From contig NZ_PHUE01000001.1 in the NCBI RefSeq assembly GCF_002813295.1, positions 3,844,001-3,908,000 on the forward strand: DNA of 64,000 bases, in the 5' to 3' direction. This document shows, piece after piece, positions 38,622 to 48,424 of this stretch. How positions within the stretch are numbered: the first letter of the stretch is position 1; each line of letters opens with the position of its first letter. Source of the stretch: Flavobacterium sp. 5. GTDB lineage: Bacteria > Bacteroidota > Bacteroidia > Flavobacteriales > Flavobacteriaceae. The notes beneath the pieces are model-generated. The model searched no databases. It saw nothing but the letters and a program-made list of their open reading frames with translations, and was not told where the DNA came from. Both the position numbers and the translations under genes were made by a program.

Positions 38622-41369
38622 TTGAAAGCCAAACTTCTCTATATATTTATTTTTAGTTTTATATCTCTACATCTTGCGGCTCAAGAGTTGCTTCCTTTTG
38701 TTGAAAATTACAGCAAATCAAATTATCAGGGTGATAATCAAATTTGGAATGTAGTTCAAGGGAAAGACAATGCCATGTATTTTGCCAATAATAACTATTT
38801 ATTGCGATATGATGGTGTAAAATGGGAAAAATACACATTACCCAATAAAACAATAATTCGATCGATAATGGTTGATGGTGATAAGATTTATTCGGGTTCT
38901 TATCAGGAGTTTGGCTATTGGTACCGAAAAAATGCCAAGATGCATTATGTCTCTATTTCGAAAGAAAAGAAAGTCTTTGATGAAAAGAATAATAATGATG
39001 AAATATGGAAGATATTTAAGTTTAATAACAAAATTTATTTTCAGTCCTTTAATGGGATCTTCATTTTTGATGGAAAAGTTATAAAAGAAAAAAAAATCCC
39101 TTTTTTAATTTCTTATTGTTTTGTTGTTGATAGTCAAATATTTATTGCTTCAGTCGAAAAAGGAATTTACAGACTAAATAATGGAGAGATTGAGAAAGTA
39201 GATGGATTGTCTCTTTTAGAGAAAAATGTGATTCATTCCATTCAGAAATATCAAGGGAAAACCTATTTTTTTACCAAAAAGCATGGGGTTTATGTCTTTG
39301 AAAATAATATTTTGACTCCTTGGAAAAATGGTTTAAATGAGATTTTGAAATCGGCTAATATAAATGTTGCTCAATTTATCAAAAATGATAAGTTGATTGT
39401 TGGTACAGCAAATAAAGGGGTTTATATTTTGGATTTGATTGATGGCGCTTGTAAGAATATTAATCGAAATAATGTCCTAATGAATAATTCTATTTTAAGT
39501 ATTGGACAGGATAAAGAGAATGATTTATGGTTGGGTCTCGATAATGGAATTGCTCATATTGAGGTTAATTCTCCAATTTCAATATTTTATGATAGTTCTG
39601 GAATTTTAGGGTCAGTATATTCGGTAGCAAGCACTCCAAAAGGATACTTGATGGCTTCCAATCATGGAGTCTTTAAATATGAAGAAAAAGAACTTTCTTT
39701 AATTCCCAGCACTCAAGGACAAGCTTGGGTTATCAGTAAAATAAACGATCAATATCTTATTGGCCATAATGAAGGGACTTTTATTTATAAAAACGGTCAG
39801 TTTAGTAAATTGAGCGATATTAATGGAGGTTGGAACTTATCAAAGAGCGGGATCAATAATTCATATTTGCAAGCTACTTACAGCGGAATTATAATTTATG
39901 ATGATCCTAATAATTTAAAACAAAAGGTTGCAATAAAAGGATTATTGAAACCAATAAAATATCTTGCTCAAAACAGGAAAAATGAAATTTGGGCAGCAGA
40001 TATTAATAGAGGTTTGTATCGTATTTTATATAATGATGCCTATGAAACTAAAAAAGTTGATAATGTGACCCAACGCAGTAAAATAAACAATGATTTTGGT
40101 GTTAAAATATTTGAGTTTAGGAATGAAATTCTTTTTTTGATTAATAATTCATGGTACACATATAACTCCTTTACGAATGAACTGGAGTTGAATCAATTGT
40201 TTAATGAGAATTTTAAAAACGTATCGAATATTGTCTCTATCGATGAGAATCATTTTATGGTACTTCAGGACGGACTTTTGTATCATATTTATGCTCAGGG
40301 ATCTAAATTTATTAGAAATAGTATTCAGGAGAAATACTATAAAGGAAAAATCATTAATGATAACCTGAAAGTATTTAAAGATAAAAACAATTATTTATTG
40401 AATCTTGATGATGGTTTTATATCATTGGATTTAAAATATAATACTAAAGAGAAAACTAATGTAAAAATTGAAGCTTTCAATAATGATATTTTGGTTGAAA
40501 ATAATTCAAAAATCAAGCACAATTCAGAGTTAAGAATTAATGTTATATCGGGTATTTATGGAGCTTCGAAACCTGATTTATTTTACAGAATAAACGGTAA
40601 AAAAGAGTTTATTCCCATAAAAGAAGGTTTGATACTTTTGAATAACCTTAACAGCGGTTCTCATGATGTTACCATCTATAATAATGATGGCTTACATTAT
40701 AACAAAATAACCAGTTTTCAATTTGTTGTAGCTAATGCTTGGTATTATTCAATTTGGATGATACTCGTTTATCTTATTGTGGTTGGGCTTATCTTGTATC
40801 TTTATTATAAATGGAATAAGATAAAATATATTCAAAAACTTAAATTACAAGAAGAAGAATTAAAGCATCAAAGAGAAATTCTGGAAATGGAACTGAAAGC
40901 CGAAAATGAATTAAATAGCCAGGAATATGAAAAACACATTCTGGAACTGGAATTACAATCAAAATCTTCGGAAGTAGCGGGTAAATCACTTTCTATTGCA
41001 AAACAAAGTGAAATGATTGAAAATATTCAAAAGATATTGGATACAGAATCCGATTTCAATAAACTAAAAAGCGAAATCAAAAAAGCTATAAAAATTAATG
41101 CAGTTAATAAACATGAGTGGGAGATTTTTGAAACGAATCTAAATCAAATTAATAATGAATTTATTATAGCCCTTTCAAAGAAATATCCAAATCTAACTTC
41201 AAAGGATATTAAGCTCTGTGTGTATCTCAAAATGAATCTTTCTTCCAAAGAAATTGCTCCTATGATGAATATTTCTTTCAGAGGAGTAGAGCTACATCGC
41301 TATCGTTTAAGGAAAAAATTGGGTCTACATCAAGAAGAAATGCTTTCTAAGTTTTTATTATCAATATAA
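38622..41369 (+). CDS. Membrane-spanning beta-propeller regulator with C-terminal LuxR-type HTH
   Basis: A 915-residue one-protein sensor: signal peptide (KAKLLYIFIFSFISLHLAAQ), a large periplasmic region of Reg_prop-type beta-propeller repeats (to about residue 620), a Y_Y_Y domain (about 623-703), one membrane helix (about 705-731), a cytoplasmic coiled coil, and an HTH near the end (about 856-903, LTSKDIKLCVYLKMNLSSKEIAPMMNISFRGVELHRYRLRKKLGL) of the LuxR/GerE kind. There is no histidine kinase or receiver domain. The start is TTG: no in-frame ATG precedes the signal peptide, and an upstream TTG at 38601 overlaps a -7 box (TATATTTG, 38596-38603). It precedes a SusCD locus and probably controls it. 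Confidence 0.9.
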   Translation: MKAKLLYIFIFSFISLHLAAQELLPFVENYSKSNYQGDNQIWNVVQGKDNAMYFANNNYLLRYDGVKWEKYTLPNKTIIRSIMVDGDKIYSGSYQEFGYWYRKNAKMHYVSISKEKKVFDEKNNNDEIWKIFKFNNKIYFQSFNGIFIFDGKVIKEKKIPFLISYCFVVDSQIFIASVEKGIYRLNNGEIEKVDGLSLLEKNVIHSIQKYQGKTYFFTKKHGVYVFENNILTPWKNGLNEILKSANINVAQFIKNDKLIVGTANKGVYILDLIDGACKNINRNNVLMNNSILSIGQDKENDLWLGLDNGIAHIEVNSPISIFYDSSGILGSVYSVASTPKGYLMASNHGVFKYEEKELSLIPSTQGQAWVISKINDQYLIGHNEGTFIYKNGQFSKLSDINGGWNLSKSGINNSYLQATYSGIIIYDDPNNLKQKVAIKGLLKPIKYLAQNRKNEIWAADINRGLYRILYNDAYETKKVDNVTQRSKINNDFGVKIFEFRNEILFLINNSWYTYNSFTNELELNQLFNENFKNVSNIVSIDENHFMVLQDGLLYHIYAQGSKFIRNSIQEKYYKGKIINDNLKVFKDKNNYLLNLDDGFISLDLKYNTKEKTNVKIEAFNNDILVENNSKIKHNSELRINVISGIYGASKPDLFYRINGKKEFIPIKEGLILLNNLNSGSHDVTIYNNDGLHYNKITSFQFVVANAWYYSIWMILVYLIVVGLILYLYYKWNKIKYIQKLKLQEEELKHQREILEMELKAENELNSQEYEKHILELELQSKSSEVAGKSLSIAKQSEMIENIQKILDTESDFNKLKSEIKKAIKINAVNKHEWEIFETNLNQINNEFIIALSKKYPNLTSKDIKLCVYLKMNLSSKEIAPMMNISFRGVELHRYRLRKKLGLHQEEMLSKFLLSI

Positions 41370-41556
41370 AAGTGGCTATTTTTTTACCAATAATATACTT
41401 TTTTAATATTTTTTTTATGGAATAATAACACATCATTGTTACATCATTACTCATGGATGTGACACTTCATAATCTTTGTTAATTCCTTTAAAACAAGGGT
41501 TTAAAAAAATAAAATCACGGTTTGATGTATTCATGTAGTAGTCTTGTTTTAGTTAC

Positions 41557-41568
41557 TACAACGTTGTA
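41557..41568 (+). promoter_or_regulatory. Palindrome (TACAACGTTGTA) upstream of susC
   Basis: A perfect 12-bp palindrome 28 bases before the susC start, within an otherwise AT-rich 227-bp gap. It might bind the regulator or form part of the leader; no proof in the sequence. Confidence 0.4.
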
Positions 41569-41596
41569 ATTAGCTAATTTAGCTACACTAACTAAA

Positions 41597-44596
41597 ATGT
41601 TTAACAAACCTATGAGAAATTTTATTTTTAGCTTTTTAGCACTCATTCTACTTCCAGCTTATATGTCTGGTCAAGTAATTACAGGGAAAGTATTGGATCA
41701 GACAGGACTTGGAATACCAGGAGCTTTTATTGTTTCTGGAAATGTTTCATCTGAAACTGATATTGATGGAAACTTTAATATTAAAGCCAAAGAAGGTGAT
41801 ATATTAAAAATAAGTTTAATAGGTTTTGAAGGAGTTTCTATTCCTGCAGCTTCTACGCCGATGACAGTAATGCTGAAAGAAGCAAAAGATACCAAATTAG
41901 ACGAGGTAGTTGTAATTGGGTATGGTACTGCCAAGAAGAAAGACTTGACTGGTTCAAGCGTAAAAGTAACAGGCAAAGATGTTGCAGACAAGCCTAATAC
42001 CAATCCAGTATCTTCTATACAAGGTAAAGTAGCTGGGCTTTCTGTTGTTGATACTGGAAAACCAGGTCAACCATTAGATGTACGTATCAGAGGTACTGCG
42101 AGTAGATATCAAACACAACCACTTTATGTAGTTGATGGTCTTTGGACAGATAATATTGATTTTGTAAATCCCAATGATATAGAATCGATGGAGATTCTAA
42201 AAGATGCCTCTTCTTTGGCAATTTTTGGTGCCCGCGGTGCAAATGGTGTTATTGTTGTATCGACCAAAAGAGCAAAAGAAGGTAAAACTACTATCAATTA
42301 TTCTACAAGTTTAGGAATGAAAGATATTACAGGAGAGCCTTCAATGACCAATGCTTCACAATTTAAAACATTATATGATGAGCAAAGAGCAAATCAAGGA
42401 TTAGCTCCTTATAGTTACTATAATTTATATAATGCTGATACTGATTGGTTAGACGCAATAAAAAATAAAGGGGCAACTATTATTACGCATAATATTAGTG
42501 TTACGAACGGGACTGAACACAACAAATTATATGTTGGAGCTGGTTATACGGAAGATGAAGGACTAATAAAAAATGAAGAGTATAAAAGATTTACATTCAA
42601 TGTTAATGATGAATTAAATTTGAGTGATGCGATAAAAATAGGTGTGAATTTAGGAGGTTCTAATTCTAAATTGCCTCAGTTGCATGATTTTATACGAACT
42701 CTGCAGGCAACTCCAATAGTTGAACCATACAATGCAGAAGAGGGATTATATAATCAATTGCCATCTGAAATAGGGGGGGCTCAAGTTGGAAATCCATTGC
42801 TTGATGTAGATGGAGTAGCCAATGGCACTTCTCTGGCAAGTGAATTTAGATTTATAGGGAGCGTTTTTGCAGAAATAAAATTTTTAAAAGATTTTAAATT
42901 CAGAGCTTCTTTTTCTGCTGATTTAGGTAATAAAGATGAAAGAAAATATGCCCCTGTTTATAATGTGTGGGATAATGAAACCAGTCAACCAACACTTTAT
43001 AGAAGTCTTGCATTAACACAGGTAGATCAATTAAAGACTGATGACAAAAAAACACAAGAGGATTTTTTGTTGACTTATACAAAAGCATTAGGTAATCATA
43101 ATTTTACACTTTTAGGAGGATATAATCGAAATTATCAATACTATTCGCAATTATCAGGGCAAGTAAAACAATATCCGAAGGGGGATCCAATTCCTCACGA
43201 TCCTAGATTTTGGTATGTAAATACATATCCTTATGGTGATCCTTCAACCAAATTTGCTTATTCTGACGAATGGGATCGTGCAAGTGTATCTTATTTTACT
43301 CGTTTACTGTACAACTATGATGGAAGGTATATCTTAAATGCTTCTTTTCGTAGAGACGGTTCTTCGGAGTTAAGAAAATGGCAAAATTTCTGGACTGTAG
43401 GTGCTGCATGGGATATCACTAAAGAGAAGTTTATGAAAGACCAAAAAACATTTGACAACCTAAAACTTAAAGGATCTTATGGGACTTTAGGAAATCAATA
43501 TACTGCGGTTCATTATCCGACATATCCTAATTATAAAAATGGAGAGTCGGGTGTATTTGGAGAATCGTTGGTTCCTGCTTATACGTTGGCATATATTAAT
43601 AATCCTGATTTACAATGGGAAACTGTTACTTCTTATGAAGTTGGAATTGAGGCAACAATGTTAACAAATAGGCTAAAACTTGAAGCTACAGTATATAATA
43701 AAACAACAGATGACTTATTGACATATGTTGATTTAGGAAGCACACAATTTTATGCTAATTCAGGAAAAATTGAAAATAAAGGTTTAGAATTCAGTACTTC
43801 CTGGAATGATAAGATTAATGACAATTGGAATTATTCGCTGAGCGGTAATTTTTCTACAATTGAAAACAAAGTTATATCTGTTTATACTGATGGTTTTGAG
43901 GTTTTTGATGGTCCATCTATTTTGACCGCAGGAGAACCAATTGGATCATTTTACGGATATACAGTTGAAGGATTGTATCAATCATATGCCGATGTATTGT
44001 CTTCTCCTCCAAGTACTTTAGGAGGTTATGGACCGGGTGATTTAAAATACAAAGATATTAACGGAGACGGAAGTATTACACCTGCAGACAGATCAGTAAT
44101 TGGTAATCCTACTCCAGATGTTTCTTATGGTTTTTCTGCTGGTCTTAATTATAAAAACTTTTCATTTTCTATAGATTTTGCTGGAGTTTATGGCAATGAA
44201 ATTTATAGAGATTGGGGTAATGGATCTACTTTTGCTCAACTTAACTATAGAACAGACAGATTGGATCGTTGGACTGGCGCAGGTACCTCTAATTGGGAGC
44301 CAAGAGCAAATGATGGTTCATCATACAATCAATTAGCTTCTACTTATATGATTGAAGATGGTAGTTATCTTAGATTAAGAAATATACAATTTGGATATAC
44401 TTTTAATTCTGAATTACTTGAAAAAGCAAGTATACAAAATTTGCGATTGTATTTAAACGCACAAAATCTATATACATGGACAAAAGCGTCTGGATTTACT
44501 CCTGATATTGGTGGAACACCAACTAAGTTTGGTGTTGATAATGGTGGTTATCCTGTGGCAAGAGTTATTTCAATTGGATTAAATGTAACTTTTTAA
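41597..44596 (+). CDS. SusC/RagA family TonB-dependent outer-membrane transporter
   Basis: A 999-residue receptor that imports oligosaccharides across the outer membrane with TonB energy. After the signal peptide comes a CarboxypepD-like domain (ITGKVLDQTGLGIPGAFIVSG to FEGVSIP), then the SusC hallmark LDEVVVIGYGTAKKKDLTGSSVKV and the plug (PVSSIQGKVAGLSVVDTGKPGQPLDVRIRGTASRYQTQPLYVVDG, SMEILKDASSLAIFGARGANGVIVVSTK). The rest is a 22-strand barrel ending in VISIGLNVTF. Start at 41597, or at the in-frame ATG at 41612. It pairs with the SusD gene 18 bp downstream and is the first gene of the locus after the regulator. Confidence 0.97.
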   Translation: MFNKPMRNFIFSFLALILLPAYMSGQVITGKVLDQTGLGIPGAFIVSGNVSSETDIDGNFNIKAKEGDILKISLIGFEGVSIPAASTPMTVMLKEAKDTKLDEVVVIGYGTAKKKDLTGSSVKVTGKDVADKPNTNPVSSIQGKVAGLSVVDTGKPGQPLDVRIRGTASRYQTQPLYVVDGLWTDNIDFVNPNDIESMEILKDASSLAIFGARGANGVIVVSTKRAKEGKTTINYSTSLGMKDITGEPSMTNASQFKTLYDEQRANQGLAPYSYYNLYNADTDWLDAIKNKGATIITHNISVTNGTEHNKLYVGAGYTEDEGLIKNEEYKRFTFNVNDELNLSDAIKIGVNLGGSNSKLPQLHDFIRTLQATPIVEPYNAEEGLYNQLPSEIGGAQVGNPLLDVDGVANGTSLASEFRFIGSVFAEIKFLKDFKFRASFSADLGNKDERKYAPVYNVWDNETSQPTLYRSLALTQVDQLKTDDKKTQEDFLLTYTKALGNHNFTLLGGYNRNYQYYSQLSGQVKQYPKGDPIPHDPRFWYVNTYPYGDPSTKFAYSDEWDRASVSYFTRLLYNYDGRYILNASFRRDGSSELRKWQNFWTVGAAWDITKEKFMKDQKTFDNLKLKGSYGTLGNQYTAVHYPTYPNYKNGESGVFGESLVPAYTLAYINNPDLQWETVTSYEVGIEATMLTNRLKLEATVYNKTTDDLLTYVDLGSTQFYANSGKIENKGLEFSTSWNDKINDNWNYSLSGNFSTIENKVISVYTDGFEVFDGPSILTAGEPIGSFYGYTVEGLYQSYADVLSSPPSTLGGYGPGDLKYKDINGDGSITPADRSVIGNPTPDVSYGFSAGLNYKNFSFSIDFAGVYGNEIYRDWGNGSTFAQLNYRTDRLDRWTGAGTSNWEPRANDGSSYNQLASTYMIEDGSYLRLRNIQFGYTFNSELLEKASIQNLRLYLNAQNLYTWTKASGFTPDIGGTPTKFGVDNGGYPVARVISIGLNVTF

Positions 44597-44614
44597 ATTA
44601 AATATAAATAGATT

Positions 44615-46099
44615 ATGAAAAGTATAAAATATAAAAATATAAAATATTTTCTAATAGTATTGTTGGTATTGCCTTTACTTAATTCATGTGATGATGCTGA
44701 GTTTTTGGATAGAAGGCCATTAGGAACTGCAGCAGATGGCGATATTAAGGCGGGTGGATTTGAGGAAAAAGCTTTTGGATTATATGGGCAAATTCGTACT
44801 TCCGATGGAGTTACAGATTGGTGCAGATATTTCTTTGAGTCAGTTCGGTCTGACGATGCTATTACAGGTAGTAATGCATCTGACACACAGAATTTTGATC
44901 CTTATTTTGAAAAGTATCAATATACGACTACTCATTTTATGAATACGAATAACTGGAATGGTCATTATAAAGTGATATATGCATGTAATGATTTGATTGA
45001 TGCCGTTGATACTGCGGGAGTATCAGATGAGGGGAGTTTGATAAATAAAGCTGAAGCAATGGTAATACGAGCATTTCTTTATTTTGATTTGCGTAGAGAT
45101 TATGGTGAAGTGCCAATTGTTACTAATAAAATCGTAAAACCTAGTGATGGAATAAAGCCTAAAAGTACAGTTGCCGAAGTAGATGTACAAATCATTAACG
45201 ATTTAACTTTTGCAGCAGAACATTTACCTTTGAGTTGGCCTGCTTACCCAGGACGAGCAACTAAAGGATTTGCTAACACTTTATTGGCAAAATTATATTT
45301 ATATCAAGGAAATTGGGCTAAATCTTTAGAAAAATCTCAGGAAGTGATTGATTCAGGCCAATATTCATTGTATACCTCATACGCTGATTTATTTAAAGAA
45401 GGAGGTGATAATTCACCCGAAGCTGTTTTTGAAATTCAATTTTTACGTCAGGGAGGAATAAATTATTCAAATAACTATTGGGAATCTCAAGGTGTAAGAG
45501 GTTCAGGTTCATGGGATTTAGGTTTTGGTTTAAATGTTCCTAATGATAATTTAATAGGAGCTTATGAAACTAATGACCCAAGAAGACTGGCTACTATTTT
45601 GTATTCAGGACAAGACGATGGAACTGGTTTAATTTTACCAACAAAACCGCCTTTAGACCAAGCTTACTGGAATAAAAAAGCTTACACAACGCTTAGTGTG
45701 AGACAAAATTTTGGTGAAAATAAAAACCATTGGATTAACATCAAAATACTTCGTTATGCTGATGTACTTTTGATGGCTGCGGAGGCTGCTAATGAATTAG
45801 GAAATACTGCTGCTGCTGGGGATTATTTAGAGATGGTGAGAGCAAGAGCCAGAGGAAATAATCCAGGAGTTTTACCTCCTGTTTCAGGCAGCCAATCGAT
45901 TTTGCGTACAGCAATTAAACATGAAAGAAGAATTGAGTTTGCAATGGAAGGAGAGCGTTTTTACGATTTAGTTCGTTGGGGCGATGCTGTTAATACTTTG
46001 GGAGGATTAGGTTATCAAGACAAAAACAAGTGGTATCCAATTCCTCAAACGGCTATCGACCAATTTGGTGGGGTTTTAGTACAAAATCCAAATTATTAA
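44615..46099 (+). CDS. SusD/RagB family glycan-binding lipoprotein
   Basis: A 494-residue surface lipoprotein that caps the SusC barrel and binds the oligosaccharide. Signal peptide with lipobox LPLLNSC, then the SusD start DDAEFLDRRPLGTAADGDI. It has a TPR-like helical core (AMVIRAFLYFDLRRDYGEVPIV, FANTLLAKLYLYQGNWAKSLEKSQEVID) and the C-terminal signature ILRTAIKHERRIEFAMEGERFYDLVRWGDA. It lies 18 bp after SusC. The two genes define a polysaccharide utilisation locus. Confidence 0.97.
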   Translation: MKSIKYKNIKYFLIVLLVLPLLNSCDDAEFLDRRPLGTAADGDIKAGGFEEKAFGLYGQIRTSDGVTDWCRYFFESVRSDDAITGSNASDTQNFDPYFEKYQYTTTHFMNTNNWNGHYKVIYACNDLIDAVDTAGVSDEGSLINKAEAMVIRAFLYFDLRRDYGEVPIVTNKIVKPSDGIKPKSTVAEVDVQIINDLTFAAEHLPLSWPAYPGRATKGFANTLLAKLYLYQGNWAKSLEKSQEVIDSGQYSLYTSYADLFKEGGDNSPEAVFEIQFLRQGGINYSNNYWESQGVRGSGSWDLGFGLNVPNDNLIGAYETNDPRRLATILYSGQDDGTGLILPTKPPLDQAYWNKKAYTTLSVRQNFGENKNHWINIKILRYADVLLMAAEAANELGNTAAAGDYLEMVRARARGNNPGVLPPVSGSQSILRTAIKHERRIEFAMEGERFYDLVRWGDAVNTLGGLGYQDKNKWYPIPQTAIDQFGGVLVQNPNY

Positions 46100-46118
46100 T
46101 ATCTAAAAAAATATAATT

Positions 46119-46979
46119 ATGATAAATATGATTTCTATTTTTAGAAAATCCTTGGTAATAGGATTGTTGTCTTTGGCTTTTTTTGGATGTCAAGAGATGG
46201 ACAGACCAGCATTGGGTGATTATCCGGTAGATGAAAATCCACCAGGAGGACCTCTTAAATTTTATGTGAATTTTGATGCAACTTCAACAAATCCTTTGCT
46301 GATTGCCGTTGATAATATTAAAGCTACATTCCCAACTGATAATCCTTTTAGTACTATTTCAGGTATTTCAGGTAATGCAGCCGAAGGTGTTCAAGACAAA
46401 TTTATAGCGTATCCAAAACCAAATGATTTTGGTTCAACAGCTAAAAGTTTTACCATTTCTTTTTGGGAAAAGCATGATGGACAGACTAAAAACGGTGATA
46501 ATCCAGGTGCTGAAGAAATCTTTAGTTTGCCTTCGTCTAATGGGCATTGGTCAAGTGGAACAATGTTTCTCCTCTTTGATGCTGCACCAACACCAACTGC
46601 AGCTGCTGTTAAATTTGTTCTTGTTGATGCTAATATGGCAGATACTTTTTTAACCTGGGAAGGGGCTAATTCTGTTGAAGGTCTCTTAGATAATGCATGG
46701 CATCATTGTGCTTTTGTTTATGACGCTACTACTTCCGGACTAACATTTTACAAAGATGGCACCGCTGTAAGTACGGTAACTTGGGGTACACACGGAGATG
46801 TTAATTTAGACAATTCTAAAATCACAGGATTACGAATTGGAAGTGGTCCTCAAGCACAAAATGATTCAGGGGATAATTGGTTAGCTTCTTATTGGAAGGG
46901 GGGGTTAGATCAATTCCGTATGTATGCAACTGCTCTTACTGCTGATGAAGTAATGGCTTTGTACACTAATAAAGAATAA
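46119..46979 (+). CDS. LamG-domain lipoprotein, probable surface glycan-binding protein
   Basis: A 286-residue lipoprotein at the SusE/F position. Signal peptide ending in FFGC, then a proline-rich linker (RPALGDYPVDENPPGGPL) and one LamG/concanavalin A-like jelly-roll domain: FYVNFDATSTNPLL, KSFTISFWEKHDG, NAWHHCAFVYDATTSGLTFYKDGTAVSTV, ITGLRIGSG, and the closing WKGGLDQFRMYATALTADEVMALY. The fold is typical of Laminin_G_3. It probably helps hold the glycan at the cell surface; the ligand is inferred from the neighbours. It follows SusD by 19 bp and is followed by a terminator-like hairpin. Confidence 0.87.
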   Translation: MINMISIFRKSLVIGLLSLAFFGCQEMDRPALGDYPVDENPPGGPLKFYVNFDATSTNPLLIAVDNIKATFPTDNPFSTISGISGNAAEGVQDKFIAYPKPNDFGSTAKSFTISFWEKHDGQTKNGDNPGAEEIFSLPSSNGHWSSGTMFLLFDAAPTPTAAAVKFVLVDANMADTFLTWEGANSVEGLLDNAWHHCAFVYDATTSGLTFYKDGTAVSTVTWGTHGDVNLDNSKITGLRIGSGPQAQNDSGDNWLASYWKGGLDQFRMYATALTADEVMALYTNKE

Positions 46980-46995
46980 GATTATAATTTTAAAA

Positions 46996-47037
46996 TAAAT
47001 AGTCCACGATACATTCACAATCGTGGACTATTTTTAA
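46996..47037 (+). terminator. Hairpin terminator between the LamG and GH144 genes
   Basis: Arms AAATAGTCCACGA and TCGTGGACTATTT form a 13-bp perfect stem with a T-run. It may reduce, rather than stop, transcription into the enzyme genes, giving higher expression of the SusCD-LamG surface proteins. Confidence 0.88.
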
Positions 47038-47071
47038 ATAAATGTTTTTTATCATACAAAAACGATTAAAT

Positions 47072-48424
47072 ATGAAGAATTTAATAATTCTGTTTCTATC
47101 TGTTTTTTTTATCTCTTGTGATTCTAAAAAAGAAAAGACAGAGGAACCTGTAAAAGAAATTCTGACCGATACTGAGGTTTTAGATCAAGTTCAAAAAGAT
47201 GCTATAAAATATTTTTGGGATTATGCAGAACCTAACTCTAAATTAGGAAGGGAACGCTATCACACAGAGGATCCTGGGTTCGAGGCTAACAAAGTAACTA
47301 CTGGAGGTTCAGGTTTTGGGTTAATGTCTTTGATTGTTGGAGTAGAAAGAGGTTTTATTCCAAGAGCCGAAGCCGTTACACGAATGACTACAGCTATGGA
47401 CTTTTTAGAAAAAGCAGATCGTTTTCACGGAGCTTGGGCACATTGGATGGATGGAACTACCGGAAAAGCCATTTCTTTTGGCAATAAAGATGACGGTGGA
47501 GATATAGTCGAAACAGCTTTCTTGTCTCAAGGTTTGATTGCAGTGCGTGAATATTTTAAAAATGGAAATACTCAGGAAAAGGCATTATCAGACAAAGCAG
47601 ATAAACTTTGGAAAGGAGTAGAATGGAGCTGGTATACCAACGGAGAAAATGCAATGTATTGGCATTGGTCACCTACCTATCAATGGGAAATGAAATTCAA
47701 ATTAGAAGGATATAATGAGTGTTTAATTGCTTACATTCTTGGTGCTTCTTCTACGACTCATCCAATTCCTGTAGCTGCTTATCATGAAGGTTGGACGCGA
47801 AACGGAACTATTGTAACAACAAAGACACAATACGGAATTCCTTTAGTATTCAAATACAATACTGTTAGTGGTAATGCAGGTCCCTTGTTTTGGGCGCAAT
47901 ATTCTTATCTAGGATTAGATCCTTCACAATTATCGGATAAGTATGCAAATTATTGGGAATTAACTCAAAATCAAGCAAAAATTATTAATAAGTATTGCAT
48001 TGATAATCCCAAAAAATGGAAAGGCTATTCGGAAAAATGTTGGGGTCTCACAGCGAGTTATTCTCGAAATACTGATGGAACAACAGGGTATTCTGCTCAT
48101 GATACTGACAATGATTTAGGAGTAATTACTCCAACGGCGGCACTATCTTCTTTTCCATATACACCAAGCGAAAGCATGAAGTTTTTACATTATTTATACG
48201 ATGAAAATAAAGCAAAATATATTGGAATTGCAGGGCCTTATGATGCTTTTTCGCCACATTATAATTGGGTTACCCCTCGTTATTTAGCAATAGATCAGGG
48301 AACCATAGCGCCAATGATTGAGAACTATCGAACCGGTTTATTGTGGAAGTTATTCATGAATGCTCCTGAGATAAAACAAGGATTAACAAATCTTGGATTT
48401 CATTCAGGGAAATATGGATTTTAA
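47072..48424 (+). CDS. GH144-like endo-beta-1,2-glucanase (glucoamylase-like family), lipoprotein
   Basis: A 450-residue lipoprotein started at the ATG at 47072 to give MKNLIILFLSVFFISC. The mature part is the (alpha/alpha)6 'glucoamylase-like' domain: VQKDAIKYFWDYAEPNSKLGRERYH, TTGGSGFGLMSLIVGVERGFI, AHWMDGTTGKAISF, DDGGDIVETAFLSQGLIAVREYF, NECLIAYILGASS, and PLFWAQYSYLGLDP. This family includes GH144 beta-1,2-glucanase, which releases sophorose and larger oligomers. Together with the GH3 gene downstream it points to a beta-1,2-glucan locus. A GH162-like or other glucan specificity cannot be ruled out without a family search. Confidence 0.88.
   Translation: MKNLIILFLSVFFISCDSKKEKTEEPVKEILTDTEVLDQVQKDAIKYFWDYAEPNSKLGRERYHTEDPGFEANKVTTGGSGFGLMSLIVGVERGFIPRAEAVTRMTTAMDFLEKADRFHGAWAHWMDGTTGKAISFGNKDDGGDIVETAFLSQGLIAVREYFKNGNTQEKALSDKADKLWKGVEWSWYTNGENAMYWHWSPTYQWEMKFKLEGYNECLIAYILGASSTTHPIPVAAYHEGWTRNGTIVTTKTQYGIPLVFKYNTVSGNAGPLFWAQYSYLGLDPSQLSDKYANYWELTQNQAKIINKYCIDNPKKWKGYSEKCWGLTASYSRNTDGTTGYSAHDTDNDLGVITPTAALSSFPYTPSESMKFLHYLYDENKAKYIGIAGPYDAFSPHYNWVTPRYLAIDQGTIAPMIENYRTGLLWKLFMNAPEIKQGLTNLGFHSGKYGF

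Noticed and set aside
46999-47033. 13-bp hairpin as an element of a riboswitch before the GH144 gene
   Set aside because: It is a simple perfect stem with a T-run, fully explained as a terminator; no conserved aptamer features.
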